DNA of 17,744 bases from a bacterium (GTDB lineage: Archaea > Thermoproteota > Nitrososphaeria > Nitrososphaerales > CADDZS01): the NCBI GenBank assembly GCA_027310845.1, contig DAIDAB010000022.1:444-18187 (forward strand), in the 5' to 3' direction. The notes beneath the pieces are model-generated. The model was not told the DNA's origin. It saw only the letters and a list, made by a program, of their open reading frames with translations, and ran no database searches. This document shows, piece by piece, positions 7,565 to 13,429 of this stretch. Position numbers and translations under genes: made by a program. The number at the start of each line of letters is the position of its first letter. Positions within the stretch are counted from its first letter, which is position 1.

Positions 7565-8125
7565 CTACCGTTTCTTCGAATTAGGCTTTCCTTTATTTTC
7601 CACCAAAGCAAAATCCAGGTCCACATTGCACGCCTTTGCGAGCCGCACATGCTCAGCACCAGTAATCCAAGGAACCTCTAGGTAATCGAAAATCTCTTGT
7701 TCGTTTAGGCCGATTCTGCGGGCTTCTTGCACGGTCATTATGTACGCTTCCACCTCTGTTGGGCGATCGACATAGGCAAAGGCGTTGTCGAAGAGGTTCT
7801 TTCCTTCCTTGAACTGTCTTACATGAACAAGTTCGTGAACAGCATCCAAGTAGACGCTCCATTCCTCGCCCTCGTTGAGATAGTACTTGCTCGCAAAGAC
7901 ATGTCCATCTTCATCTGAAACTCCCATGAACCCTTTTCTGGGAAATACTTCGACCTTTAGTTCATCAAGCACCATATCAGTAGCTTTGCCAAAAATGGCT
8001 TTGACCGCTTCTAAATTTTCGAATCCCTGAAAGATTTCTTTGAACTTAATTGAACCAGAATCGACGTGGCGATTGATTGAAATTTGAGGATCAATCCTGT
8101 AATGTTTCTGAGCACGCAGAGTCAA
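7565..8125 (-). CDS. Small HExxH zinc-metallopeptidase-like protein, 186 aa
   Basis: HELVH is at residues 97-101, inside a predicted helix (YLDAVHELVHVRQF). An acidic RPTEVEAY segment with E124 and E126 lies 23-25 residues downstream, in the range expected for the third ligand of a gluzincin-type zinc site. There is no signal peptide or membrane helix, so it should be cytosolic. A short basic tail (KGKPNSKKR) ends the protein. I do not recognise a named family. It may be a small peptidase, or the metallopeptidase-like domain of a regulator as in ImmA-type proteins. TTG 8125 is the first possible start in the frame, and a TATA-like element 26-30 bases upstream suggests a leaderless transcript. 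Confidence 0.68.
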   Translation of the reverse strand: MTLRAQKHYRIDPQISINRHVDSGSIKFKEIFQGFENLEAVKAIFGKATDMVLDELKVEVFPRKGFMGVSDEDGHVFASKYYLNEGEEWSVYLDAVHELVHVRQFKEGKNLFDNAFAYVDRPTEVEAYIMTVQEARRIGLNEQEIFDYLEVPWITGAEHVRLAKACNVDLDFALVENKGKPNSKKR

Positions 8126-8150
8126 ATTTGTGATTCTTTGAATCAGTCTA

Positions 8151-8160
8151 CCTAAAAAGG
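8151..8160 (-). promoter_or_regulatory. TATA-like box for the HExxH gene
   Basis: The minus strand reads CCTTTTTAGG, centred about 30 bases before TTG 8125. It lies between the gene and the left target duplication of the insertion sequence, so the insertion left the core promoter in place but replaced everything beyond about 46 bases upstream of the start. Confidence 0.35.
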
Positions 8161-8170
8161 GTTCTACAAG

Positions 8171-8178
8171 TCAGGCAA
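8171..8178. repeat. Left 8-bp target-site duplication (TCAGGCAA)
   Basis: TCAGGCAA directly abuts the left end of the insertion sequence and is repeated exactly at 8893-8900. A length of 8 bp is typical of IS6-family insertion. Confidence 0.92.
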
Positions 8179-8193
8179 GAGCTTGTCAACTTA
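8179..8193 (+). repeat. Left terminal inverted repeat of the IS
   Basis: GAGCTTGTCAACTTA is the exact reverse complement of the right end at 8878-8892. Confidence 0.93.
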
Positions 8194-8243
8194 ACTTCAA
8201 AGGCATCCTTTATGGCCAAGGTGTATTATGATCTTAGGCTGCC

Positions 8244-8885
8244 ATGAAAAGATATTCTCCTTTTGAAATCATGGTAGCTAGGACGAAGCAAGCTTTCCCT
8301 AAGAACAGGATAGATCCAGATGAAAAGATTCTAGCTACCCTACTCTACCATCTGGGACTGTCATACAGGCGAGTGTCATATGCGTACGAGAAAGAATTTT
8401 CCTACGAATCCGTGAGGAAATGGTACAGGAAAGTTGGTGCTGCCCTGCCAATTCCCCAGAGGATCCGAAGGCATGTCATAGCTGTGGATGAGACCAAATT
8501 AAAGATTCAGGGAGAACAGATCTTCGTATGGTCAGCCATAGACGTGGAAAGATACGAGGTTCTTGCTATCAAGGCAACTGGAGGAAGAACGGAGCTAGAA
8601 GCCATATTCTTCCTAAAAGACGTGCTCAAATATTGTTCTAACAGACCGCTCGTTCTTGTGGATCATGGTCCGTGGTATCCTCCAGCGCTCGAACATCTGG
8701 GACTGCGATACAAACAGGTGACATTCCAGCAAAGGAACGTAATAGAATCGTGGTTCCATATCCTAAAACAGAAAACGAAACGCTTCTACAATGACTTCCC
8801 ATTCCATGCAAGCATGCAATCAATAGCAAGTTATCTATCCTCATTCATGAGGATGCAAAACATCCTCACCGGAAAGATAAGTTGA
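8244..8885 (+). CDS. IS6-like DDE transposase, 213 aa
   Basis: The transposase cuts and joins the element ends. The RNase H-like catalytic core has D82 in AVDETKLKI, D140 in LVLVDHGPWY, and E168 in RNVIESWFHILKQKTKRF, followed by the basic helix expected after the glutamate. The N-terminal 70 residues contain a helix-turn-helix-like segment (LSYRRVSYAYEKEFSYESVRKWYRK) for binding the ends. The gap between the second Asp and the Glu is 27 residues, shorter than the 34 commonly quoted for bacterial IS6, but the HGPWY motif resembles archaeal members such as those of Sulfolobus (from memory). The frame is intact and the stop lies in the right inverted repeat, so the element may be active. Confidence 0.92.
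   Translation: MKRYSPFEIMVARTKQAFPKNRIDPDEKILATLLYHLGLSYRRVSYAYEKEFSYESVRKWYRKVGAALPIPQRIRRHVIAVDETKLKIQGEQIFVWSAIDVERYEVLAIKATGGRTELEAIFFLKDVLKYCSNRPLVLVDHGPWYPPALEHLGLRYKQVTFQQRNVIESWFHILKQKTKRFYNDFPFHASMQSIASYLSSFMRMQNILTGKIS
8848..8868 (+). repeat. 8-bp stem hairpin near the IS right end
   Basis: TGAGGATG and CATCCTCA form a perfect stem around a CAAAA loop inside the last codons of the transposase, ending 9 bases before the right inverted repeat. It may be chance, or it may shape the mRNA 3' end or the end-recognition region. Confidence 0.4.
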
Positions 8886-8892
8886 CAAGCTC
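8878..8892 (-). repeat. Right terminal inverted repeat of the IS
   Basis: TAAGTTGACAAGCTC mirrors the left end exactly and contains the transposase stop codon TGA (8883-8885). Confidence 0.93.
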
Positions 8893-8900
8893 TCAGGCAA
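8893..8900. repeat. Right 8-bp target-site duplication (TCAGGCAA)
   Basis: This is an exact copy of 8171-8178 and directly abuts the right end of the element. Confidence 0.92.
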
Positions 8901-8910
8901 CTAGTCAATT

Positions 8911-8920
8911 CTTATATTTT
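8911..8920 (+). promoter_or_regulatory. TATA-like box for the membrane ferredoxin gene
   Basis: CTTATATTTT is a good archaeal TATA match. The predicted transcript start is near 8941, with a leader of about 27 bases before GTG 8968. It lies only 11 bases beyond the right target duplication, so the insertion sequence now forms the whole upstream context of this promoter. Confidence 0.5.
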
Positions 8921-8967
8921 GATTTTCTTGACACACTCTGATTCAGCGATTCGAGATGTTCTGAAAA

Positions 8968-9660
8968 GTGTTGGACAACGGGAAGAATAGAAAGCGCGGG
9001 ATCAGGAATCTCTTGAAGTCTTACGACCCAGTTGTGATTTTGGGAATGATTGTGCTTGTCTCAGGAGTCATTCTCCTGACCTATGGTTTCGTTCCGACTA
9101 CACAACCCAAAACGCTGCTGCTCTCGGCAGGGCCAGTTCCTCTTTCTGATCCTCATGGAAATTACATCACAAATCCAGAGTTGTATTTCAAGACTAACTA
9201 CAATGGAACCGGTTCTATGGACTTGGTCTACTGCAGTCCCGAAGCTCCCTCTGGCTTTTATTGCTGGGGATACCAGTACATTGGAACGATGATCTCCTAT
9301 AGTATGTCATCGAGATTCTATGGAGCGGGAATGATCATTTTGGCGGGCGTCTCGATCTTCACGGGATACAAATTCGAGCCACTGAAACCAAAGGGTCCTC
9401 ACTTGCGCCCCATTACTATCAAGGTTGATGAAGACATTTGTGTCTCAAACGGGGTGTGCGTGGCACTAGCTCCCTCGGTATTTCAACTTCAAAAGCAGAA
9501 TAATCCTACAATATTTGCCCCATTGGCATACGTCGTTAATCCAAATGGTGCTGATAACGATACGATAATTCAAGCCGCCCAGATGTGCCCGACCGGTGCC
9601 ATTATTATCGAAGATGCCGAGACTGGAGAGAGAATCCACCCTCCCTTTCCGAAGAGTTAG
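8968..9660 (+). CDS. Membrane-anchored single-cluster ferredoxin, 230 aa
   Basis: The N-terminus is basic and is followed by membrane helix 1 (about residues 22-42), an outside loop of about 70 residues with two cysteines (C89, C99) and glycosylation-type sites, helix 2 (about 112-132), and a C-terminal ferredoxin domain. This predicts the cluster on the cytoplasmic side. The cluster ligands are C158-x5-C164 and C207 in QMCPTGAI; the usual second cysteine of the first motif is N161. That pattern matches the [3Fe-4S] ferredoxins that serve cytochromes P450. The likely role is electron transfer at the membrane; the partner is unknown. GTG 8968 or TTG 8971 is the start. Its stop overlaps the stop of the convergent PAC2-family gene. 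Confidence 0.82.
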   Translation: MLDNGKNRKRGIRNLLKSYDPVVILGMIVLVSGVILLTYGFVPTTQPKTLLLSAGPVPLSDPHGNYITNPELYFKTNYNGTGSMDLVYCSPEAPSGFYCWGYQYIGTMISYSMSSRFYGAGMIILAGVSIFTGYKFEPLKPKGPHLRPITIKVDEDICVSNGVCVALAPSVFQLQKQNNPTIFAPLAYVVNPNGADNDTIIQAAQMCPTGAIIIEDAETGERIHPPFPKS

Positions 9661-10427
9661 GTTATGTAGCCTGGTTTTTTTTCTTCGCCCTGTTGCGATT
9701 CCTCTTCCGATTCCTGCCTCCGCCAAGACTCAACTGTTCTCAGGATCGCCTGAGCCTCTTTGGCGCGCTCTTCCAGCTCCTTCATGTCGACGCTTATTCC
9801 CGTGATCTTTGAAATCATTGCCAGTAATGCTTCAGATGCCTTTGGATCGATTGCATAACCTGAAGTTTCTCCCAGAAGAGCGTATCCCGACATGCCCTTG
9901 ATCTTCGCGACGCCAAGGAGCAGTCCATTCATTCCGGTAATAGCACCTTCGGTCATCATCTTGCACCCGAATGAGAGGATTTTCCCAGAAAGTGTCGCAT
10001 CGGTCACTGCCGCGTAGACCTGCGGGGACTGTGTGTAAGTTCCTGTCACGTACGCGCCAAGGGTGATAACATCCCTTGCTCCATGTTCTTTTCTAGCGAA
10101 ATCCATTATCTTCTCAGATAACGCGTATTCCGTCTCTGAGACTGAAGGTTGCGCATCTCCAGTGTAAAGGATAAGATCTCTTTTTGAAGATCTGGAAGCT
10201 TTCCAGAAATAGATTTCGTTTTTCATCATCGAGACAGTCCCGTCTTCCTCGACGAAGACCTGAGGCGAGATCCCATCACAGTAAATCTCAGCAAGGAGTG
10301 CAGCAGGAAGCGTTGCGATGAGATGGTCCAAGGCAACTTTTCCCACCAGTGCGGATCCTGGTAGTCCACAAATCAAGATAGGATCTGAGAGCTTTGGTCT
10401 CTCCTTTGTTGCAAAATCAACCTTCAT
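9657..10427 (-). CDS. PAC2-family protein (proteasome assembly chaperone-like), 256 aa
   Basis: PAC2-family proteins in archaea (COG2047, PbaA/PbaB type) are related to eukaryotic proteasome-assembly chaperones. The N-terminus has DPILICGLPGSALVGKVA (about residues 15-32), the family's glycine-rich opening; later come ILYTGDAQP, a VITLGAYVTG strand, and GMNGLLLGVAKIKGMSGYALLGETSGY. The last 40 residues form an acidic, coiled-coil-like helix ending in KKPGYIT; a Tyr near the C-terminus recalls tails that dock on proteasome rings, but this is only suggestive. ATG 10427 is the start, with a weak purine-rich stretch before it. The small zinc-finger gene lies just upstream on the same strand and may share its transcript. 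Confidence 0.85.
   Translation of the reverse strand: MKVDFATKERPKLSDPILICGLPGSALVGKVALDHLIATLPAALLAEIYCDGISPQVFVEEDGTVSMMKNEIYFWKASRSSKRDLILYTGDAQPSVSETEYALSEKIMDFARKEHGARDVITLGAYVTGTYTQSPQVYAAVTDATLSGKILSFGCKMMTEGAITGMNGLLLGVAKIKGMSGYALLGETSGYAIDPKASEALLAMISKITGISVDMKELEERAKEAQAILRTVESWRRQESEEESQQGEEKKPGYIT
9675..9682 (+). terminator. T8 tract downstream of the ferredoxin gene
   Basis: Eight T in a row follow 14 bases after the ferredoxin stop codon. U-tracts are the main intrinsic terminators in archaea. The tract lies inside the 3' end of the convergent PAC2-family gene, where it corresponds to Lys codons on the opposite strand. Confidence 0.45.
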
Positions 10428-10539
10428 GCGCCTTCACTCTCTGAGTTTTGACTGCACGCACTATGTCAAATGAATCGGCTATCACATCGCGAAGATCAAT
10501 GGTCCAGTTATGATCAGTTTTTGCGTTTCTTCGACCCAA
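10417..10539 (-). CDS. Possible 40-codon overlapping ORF between zinc-finger and PAC2-family genes
   Basis: A frame from TTG 10539 to TGA 10417 encodes a 40-residue peptide with the helix-like run NWTIDLRDVIADSFDIVRAV and a basic end. It overlaps the last 26 bases of the zinc-finger gene and the first 11 bases of the PAC2-family gene, as in tightly coupled operons. The composition looks protein-like, but a chance open frame of this length is common. A GTG inside it (10482) is another possible start. Confidence 0.25.
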   Translation of the reverse strand: MGRRNAKTDHNWTIDLRDVIADSFDIVRAVKTQRVKAHEG

Positions 10540-10675
10540 TCACGATTCCAATTGGTTCTTCTAGTCTTGGTTCACAGATCTCTAGCCCCTCGGGCTCTTT
10601 GCATTCGTGCGCGCTGAAGCTGAATTCAGCGAGCAGCGCTCCGCACAGAGGACACGGAATAATATCGTAGCACAT
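10514..10675 (-). CDS. Small zinc-finger protein, 53 aa
   Basis: From ATG 10675 the frame gives 53 residues and ends at the TGA at 10516-10514. Residues 8-11 are CPLC, and H23 and C25 follow as SAHEC, so C-x2-C-x11-H-x-C can form a zinc site; C34 is another cysteine nearby. The C-terminus is basic (GSKKRKN). Such tiny zinc proteins are common in archaea and often bind nucleic acids or partner proteins; no specific role can be given. A TATA-like element (10711-10720, minus reading) lies about 40 bases upstream. It is followed on the same strand by the PAC2-family gene, 86 bases away, and may form an operon with it. Confidence 0.65.
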   Translation of the reverse strand: MCYDIIPCPLCGALLAEFSFSAHECKEPEGLEICEPRLEEPIGIVIGSKKRKN

Positions 10676-10710
10676 GTTGAGATTCTGCCGTGAAGCACTT
10701 AAGCACCTGC

Positions 10711-10720
10711 CTTCTTATTA
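10711..10720. promoter_or_regulatory. Shared TATA-like region for the zinc-finger and methyltransferase genes
   Basis: CTTCTTATTA on the plus strand predicts a transcript start near 10743, nine bases before ATG 10752. On the minus strand the same bases read TAATAAGAAG and predict a start near 10690, about 15 bases before ATG 10675. A single AT-rich element could serve both divergent genes. Confidence 0.4.
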
Positions 10721-10751
10721 GCATTGAGTATGATGGTATGGGAGTGGGTCA

Positions 10752-11612
10752 ATGACACATTCGACACCTTTCGAGAACAAAGAATTCGCAGCGCTCTTCT
10801 CAGAATTGAGGCGCACTGTCGCATCTGGGCTGGCGAGAAAAGTAATAGATCTCGCTGAAATCAAAGACGGCGACTCGCTTCTAGATCTTGGATGCGGTCC
10901 TGCACTTGTTTCAAAATCAATCATGCAACATCGTTCCTTAAGATATGCGTTGCTGATCGATCGCTCTATGAAAATGACGATGAGTGCAAAGGAGAACTTG
11001 AACGGCTTGAACACTAATTGCGATGTGAAGTGCTTAGACCTTGAGAAAGGTGATACTTGGTTCAAAGAGAGTGCTAAAGGCCCCTTCGACCACGTGATAG
11101 CCATCGATTTATGGCACCTCCTGACACACAGGAAGAAACTCTCAAGACTCACCTATGGAAAATTGCTTGTTGAACACGGAAATCTTACACTTGCGTTGCA
11201 CAAGGAGATTTCAATAAAGAGAATGAGGACATGGCACCAGGTAAGATCAGAAATACGTGAGCAGATCTCAAGCAAGTTAAGAGAAACTTATCCAAGGTTT
11301 GAATTTGGAACCCGATCGCGAGGAGCCACTGTCCACGGAGAGGAGGTTTCAACATACCTTTCAGAGCTTTCGGCAGTTGGCTTCAAGTTGACAAAGCGGT
11401 CGGAGGACAGCAGAATGGCAGACATTAATCAAATGGTGCAACATCTGCCAGAGTCGTTCACAGTCGAGGTGAAGAGAGCGCTTCCAAAGATTCCAGGGTC
11501 GCTATTGAAAACAACGGTGGATTCCTCAGTGAGAACCGTCTTAAGAGCTCACAGGGGATTCGCGCAGTCCCCAATAGCCACCGAAGTATTCTATGTATTC
11601 ACTCGAACCTAG
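10752..11612 (+). CDS. Class I SAM-dependent methyltransferase, 286 aa
   Basis: Motif I is LLDLGCGPALVSKSI (about residues 43-57), followed by an acidic strand-2 end in ALLIDRS (D70). A CLDLEKGDTWF stretch and PFDHVIAIDLWHLL follow at the motif III and IV positions. The region after about residue 150 is a helical, basic extension that may choose the substrate; the target molecule is unknown. Other upstream ATG or GTG codons are out of frame, so ATG 10752 is the best start. Its TAG overlaps the TAG of the convergent AmrS gene in the palindrome CTAG, leaving no spacer. Confidence 0.8.
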   Translation: MTHSTPFENKEFAALFSELRRTVASGLARKVIDLAEIKDGDSLLDLGCGPALVSKSIMQHRSLRYALLIDRSMKMTMSAKENLNGLNTNCDVKCLDLEKGDTWFKESAKGPFDHVIAIDLWHLLTHRKKLSRLTYGKLLVEHGNLTLALHKEISIKRMRTWHQVRSEIREQISSKLRETYPRFEFGTRSRGATVHGEEVSTYLSELSAVGFKLTKRSEDSRMADINQMVQHLPESFTVEVKRALPKIPGSLLKTTVDSSVRTVLRAHRGFAQSPIATEVFYVFTRT

Positions 11613-12748
11613 AAATATGCTGGAAGATATCTTTCGTCGCTCACAGAGGATGCCAGGCCTCCCTCTATTGAGACGTGCGCGCCGCATTGCATGCAGTCAT
11701 TCTTGCGGTCAAGGTACCATCCATTAATTTCAAAACCGTACCTGCGAACGACAATCTTGTTGCATTCGGGACAGTAAGTGTGCTCTAACGGATGGCCTGG
11801 CACGTTCCCGAGATAGGCGTACATCAAGCCTGCTTCCTTTGCGATTCTATGGTGAGCCTCCAGGGTCTTAACTGGCGTACTTGGAAAGTCTATCATCTTG
11901 TAATCGGGATGAAAGCGAAGGAAATGAATGGGCATTTCTGGGCCGAGGTTGTCATAGACCCACTTGCTGAGTTTCTTTGCCGCCTCCAAGCTGTCACCAA
12001 CCTGGGGGACTATCAAGTCGGTTATTTCGAGGTGGATCTTAGTCTTTTTCCTTATCTCAAAGAGCGTCTCAAAGATCGGGTCTGCACTCGGAATGCCGAT
12101 GTACTTTCTAACGAAGCTTGATTCACCACTTCCCTTGAAATCTACTGTAATACAATCCAGGAATTGGGTCATCATCTTAACTGTGTCTGGGGTTGCAAAT
12201 CCGTTTGAAACGAAAATGTTGAACAAGCCCTTCCTATGGGCCTCTATGCCGATGTCCTTTGCAAACTCTATGAAGATCGTCGGTTCATTGTAGGTGTAGG
12301 CGATTCCCTGGCATCCCTGAGCCAAGGCAAGTTTCGGAACTTCCTTCGGTTCAATATCGAACCCTTCAATCTTCCTTCTTTGCGAGATATCATAATTTTG
12401 ACAATAACGGCAGAGCCAATTGCAACCACTTGTCGCGACAGAATATATCTTAGTCCCAGGATGATAGTGCATCACTGGCTTTTTCTCAATCGGATCTATG
12501 TGGCCTGTGAACAGCTTGCCGTAAGAAAGCAGGAAGAGCTTGCCGCCAATATTCTGTCTTATCCCACAAAGGCCAATCTGCCCCTCTCCAAGCTGGCAGT
12601 ATCTTGCACACGCCGTGCACTTTATCTTCCCGCCGTTCTGCGGAAAGTAGAGCTCTGCTTCTTTCAAAATTCCAGAATCGCGCCGAACAGTTGTAATTGG
12701 AGACTCTGACCAATAAACATTCTTACGCTCCGAATCCAGAATTGACAT
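11609..12748 (-). CDS. amrS: AmrS, radical SAM enzyme of the AmmeMemoRadiSam system
   Basis: The cluster motif C-x3-C-x2-C (CNWLCRYC) lies at residues 109-116 from ATG 12748. Upstream is a CTACARYCQLGEGQ-x3-CG block (four cysteines), and at the C-terminus two more cysteine pairs (CPEC, CMQC) form a zinc-ribbon-like end. The middle keeps GIAYTYNEPTIF, TVDFKGSG and HFLRFHPDYK, the signature of this pyruvate-formate-lyase-activase-like family. The family is named for its gene association with AMMECR1 and MEMO proteins; its reaction is not settled and neither partner is in this window. GTG 12757 is an alternative start only three bases from the divergent frame that could start endonuclease III. 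Confidence 0.92.
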   Translation of the reverse strand: MSILDSERKNVYWSESPITTVRRDSGILKEAELYFPQNGGKIKCTACARYCQLGEGQIGLCGIRQNIGGKLFLLSYGKLFTGHIDPIEKKPVMHYHPGTKIYSVATSGCNWLCRYCQNYDISQRRKIEGFDIEPKEVPKLALAQGCQGIAYTYNEPTIFIEFAKDIGIEAHRKGLFNIFVSNGFATPDTVKMMTQFLDCITVDFKGSGESSFVRKYIGIPSADPIFETLFEIRKKTKIHLEITDLIVPQVGDSLEAAKKLSKWVYDNLGPEMPIHFLRFHPDYKMIDFPSTPVKTLEAHHRIAKEAGLMYAYLGNVPGHPLEHTYCPECNKIVVRRYGFEINGWYLDRKNDCMQCGAHVSIEGGLASSVSDERYLPAYF

Positions 12749-12784
12749 ACGGCGCACGAGATGGGATCAGAGGTTGCTTCTACA

Positions 12785-13429
12785 ATGACCGGAAAGGAAG
12801 TCGTGATGGCATTGGATAAGCTCTATCAAAGAGTCAATACCCCTCTATCACATTCTGATCCTTTTCAGCTCCTTATCGCAACAATATTGTCCGCCCAGAG
12901 TACTGATGCGCAGATCAACAAAGTGACTCCGAGTCTGTTTCAGAAATTTCCTGACGCCTCGTCAATGAGTCGGGCCTCGATCAAAGAGCTCGAGAAAATC
13001 GTAAAGTCCAGTGGCTTTTATCATGTTAAGGCAAGGCGGATAAGAGATGTAGCGCGGAAGATTATGAAAGAATTCAAAGGCTCTGTCCCGAAAACCATTG
13101 AAGACCTATGTAGCCTGCCGGGGGTTGGAAGAAAGACTGCGAACATTGTACTCAGCGCGGGCTTTAACAAAATCGAAGGGATAGCCGTTGACACACATGT
13201 TTTTCGAGTTTCGAGGAGGATTGGAATGACCCAAGCAAAGACTCCTGAGAAAGTGGAGCTTGATCTCATGAAAATTACCCCGCGAAAGTACTGGCCGCGT
13301 CTCACAATGCTTCTAATATTCCACGGCCGTGCAATATGTAGCGCAAGAAGGCCATCGTGCGAAAAATGTGTCCTTTCGTTGCGCTGCCTCTATTACGAGG
13401 AGCTGAGAAAGATCGATTCAAATTCATAG
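12785..13429 (+). CDS. nth: Endonuclease III, DNA glycosylase/AP lyase
   Basis: The enzyme removes oxidised pyrimidines from DNA and cuts the abasic site, in base excision repair. The helix-hairpin-helix LPGVGRKTA carries the catalytic Lys (residue 117 from this start), VDTHVFRVSRR carries the catalytic Asp (136), and the C-terminal cluster C-x6-C-x2-C-x5-C (185-201) holds the [4Fe-4S]. These positions are close to K120, D138 and the 187-203 cluster of the E. coli protein. ATG 12785 gives 214 residues, near the usual 211; ATG 12761 would add eight residues. Its TAG is followed at once by the ATG of the next gene, so the two are likely co-translated. Confidence 0.95.
   Translation: MTGKEVVMALDKLYQRVNTPLSHSDPFQLLIATILSAQSTDAQINKVTPSLFQKFPDASSMSRASIKELEKIVKSSGFYHVKARRIRDVARKIMKEFKGSVPKTIEDLCSLPGVGRKTANIVLSAGFNKIEGIAVDTHVFRVSRRIGMTQAKTPEKVELDLMKITPRKYWPRLTMLLIFHGRAICSARRPSCEKCVLSLRCLYYEELRKIDSNS

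Larger units (their letters stand above)
8179..8892 (+). mobile_element. Complete IS6-like insertion sequence, 714 bp
   Basis: The left end GAGCTTGTCAACTTA (8179-8193) and the right end TAAGTTGACAAGCTC (8878-8892) are perfect 15-bp inverted repeats, and the identical octamer TCAGGCAA flanks both. Inside is one intact transposase gene whose stop codon overlaps the right repeat. Size, single DDE gene, short perfect ends and an 8-bp duplication all fit the IS6 family. The duplication and ends carry no mismatch, so insertion was recent or the element is maintained. It sits between two divergent genes; without it their spacer would be about 120 bp. Confidence 0.93.

Noticed and set aside
12236..12709. 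A 157-codon plus-strand open frame antisense to AmrS
   Set aside because: It mirrors the AmrS codons, and the AmrS motifs are unambiguous on the other strand.
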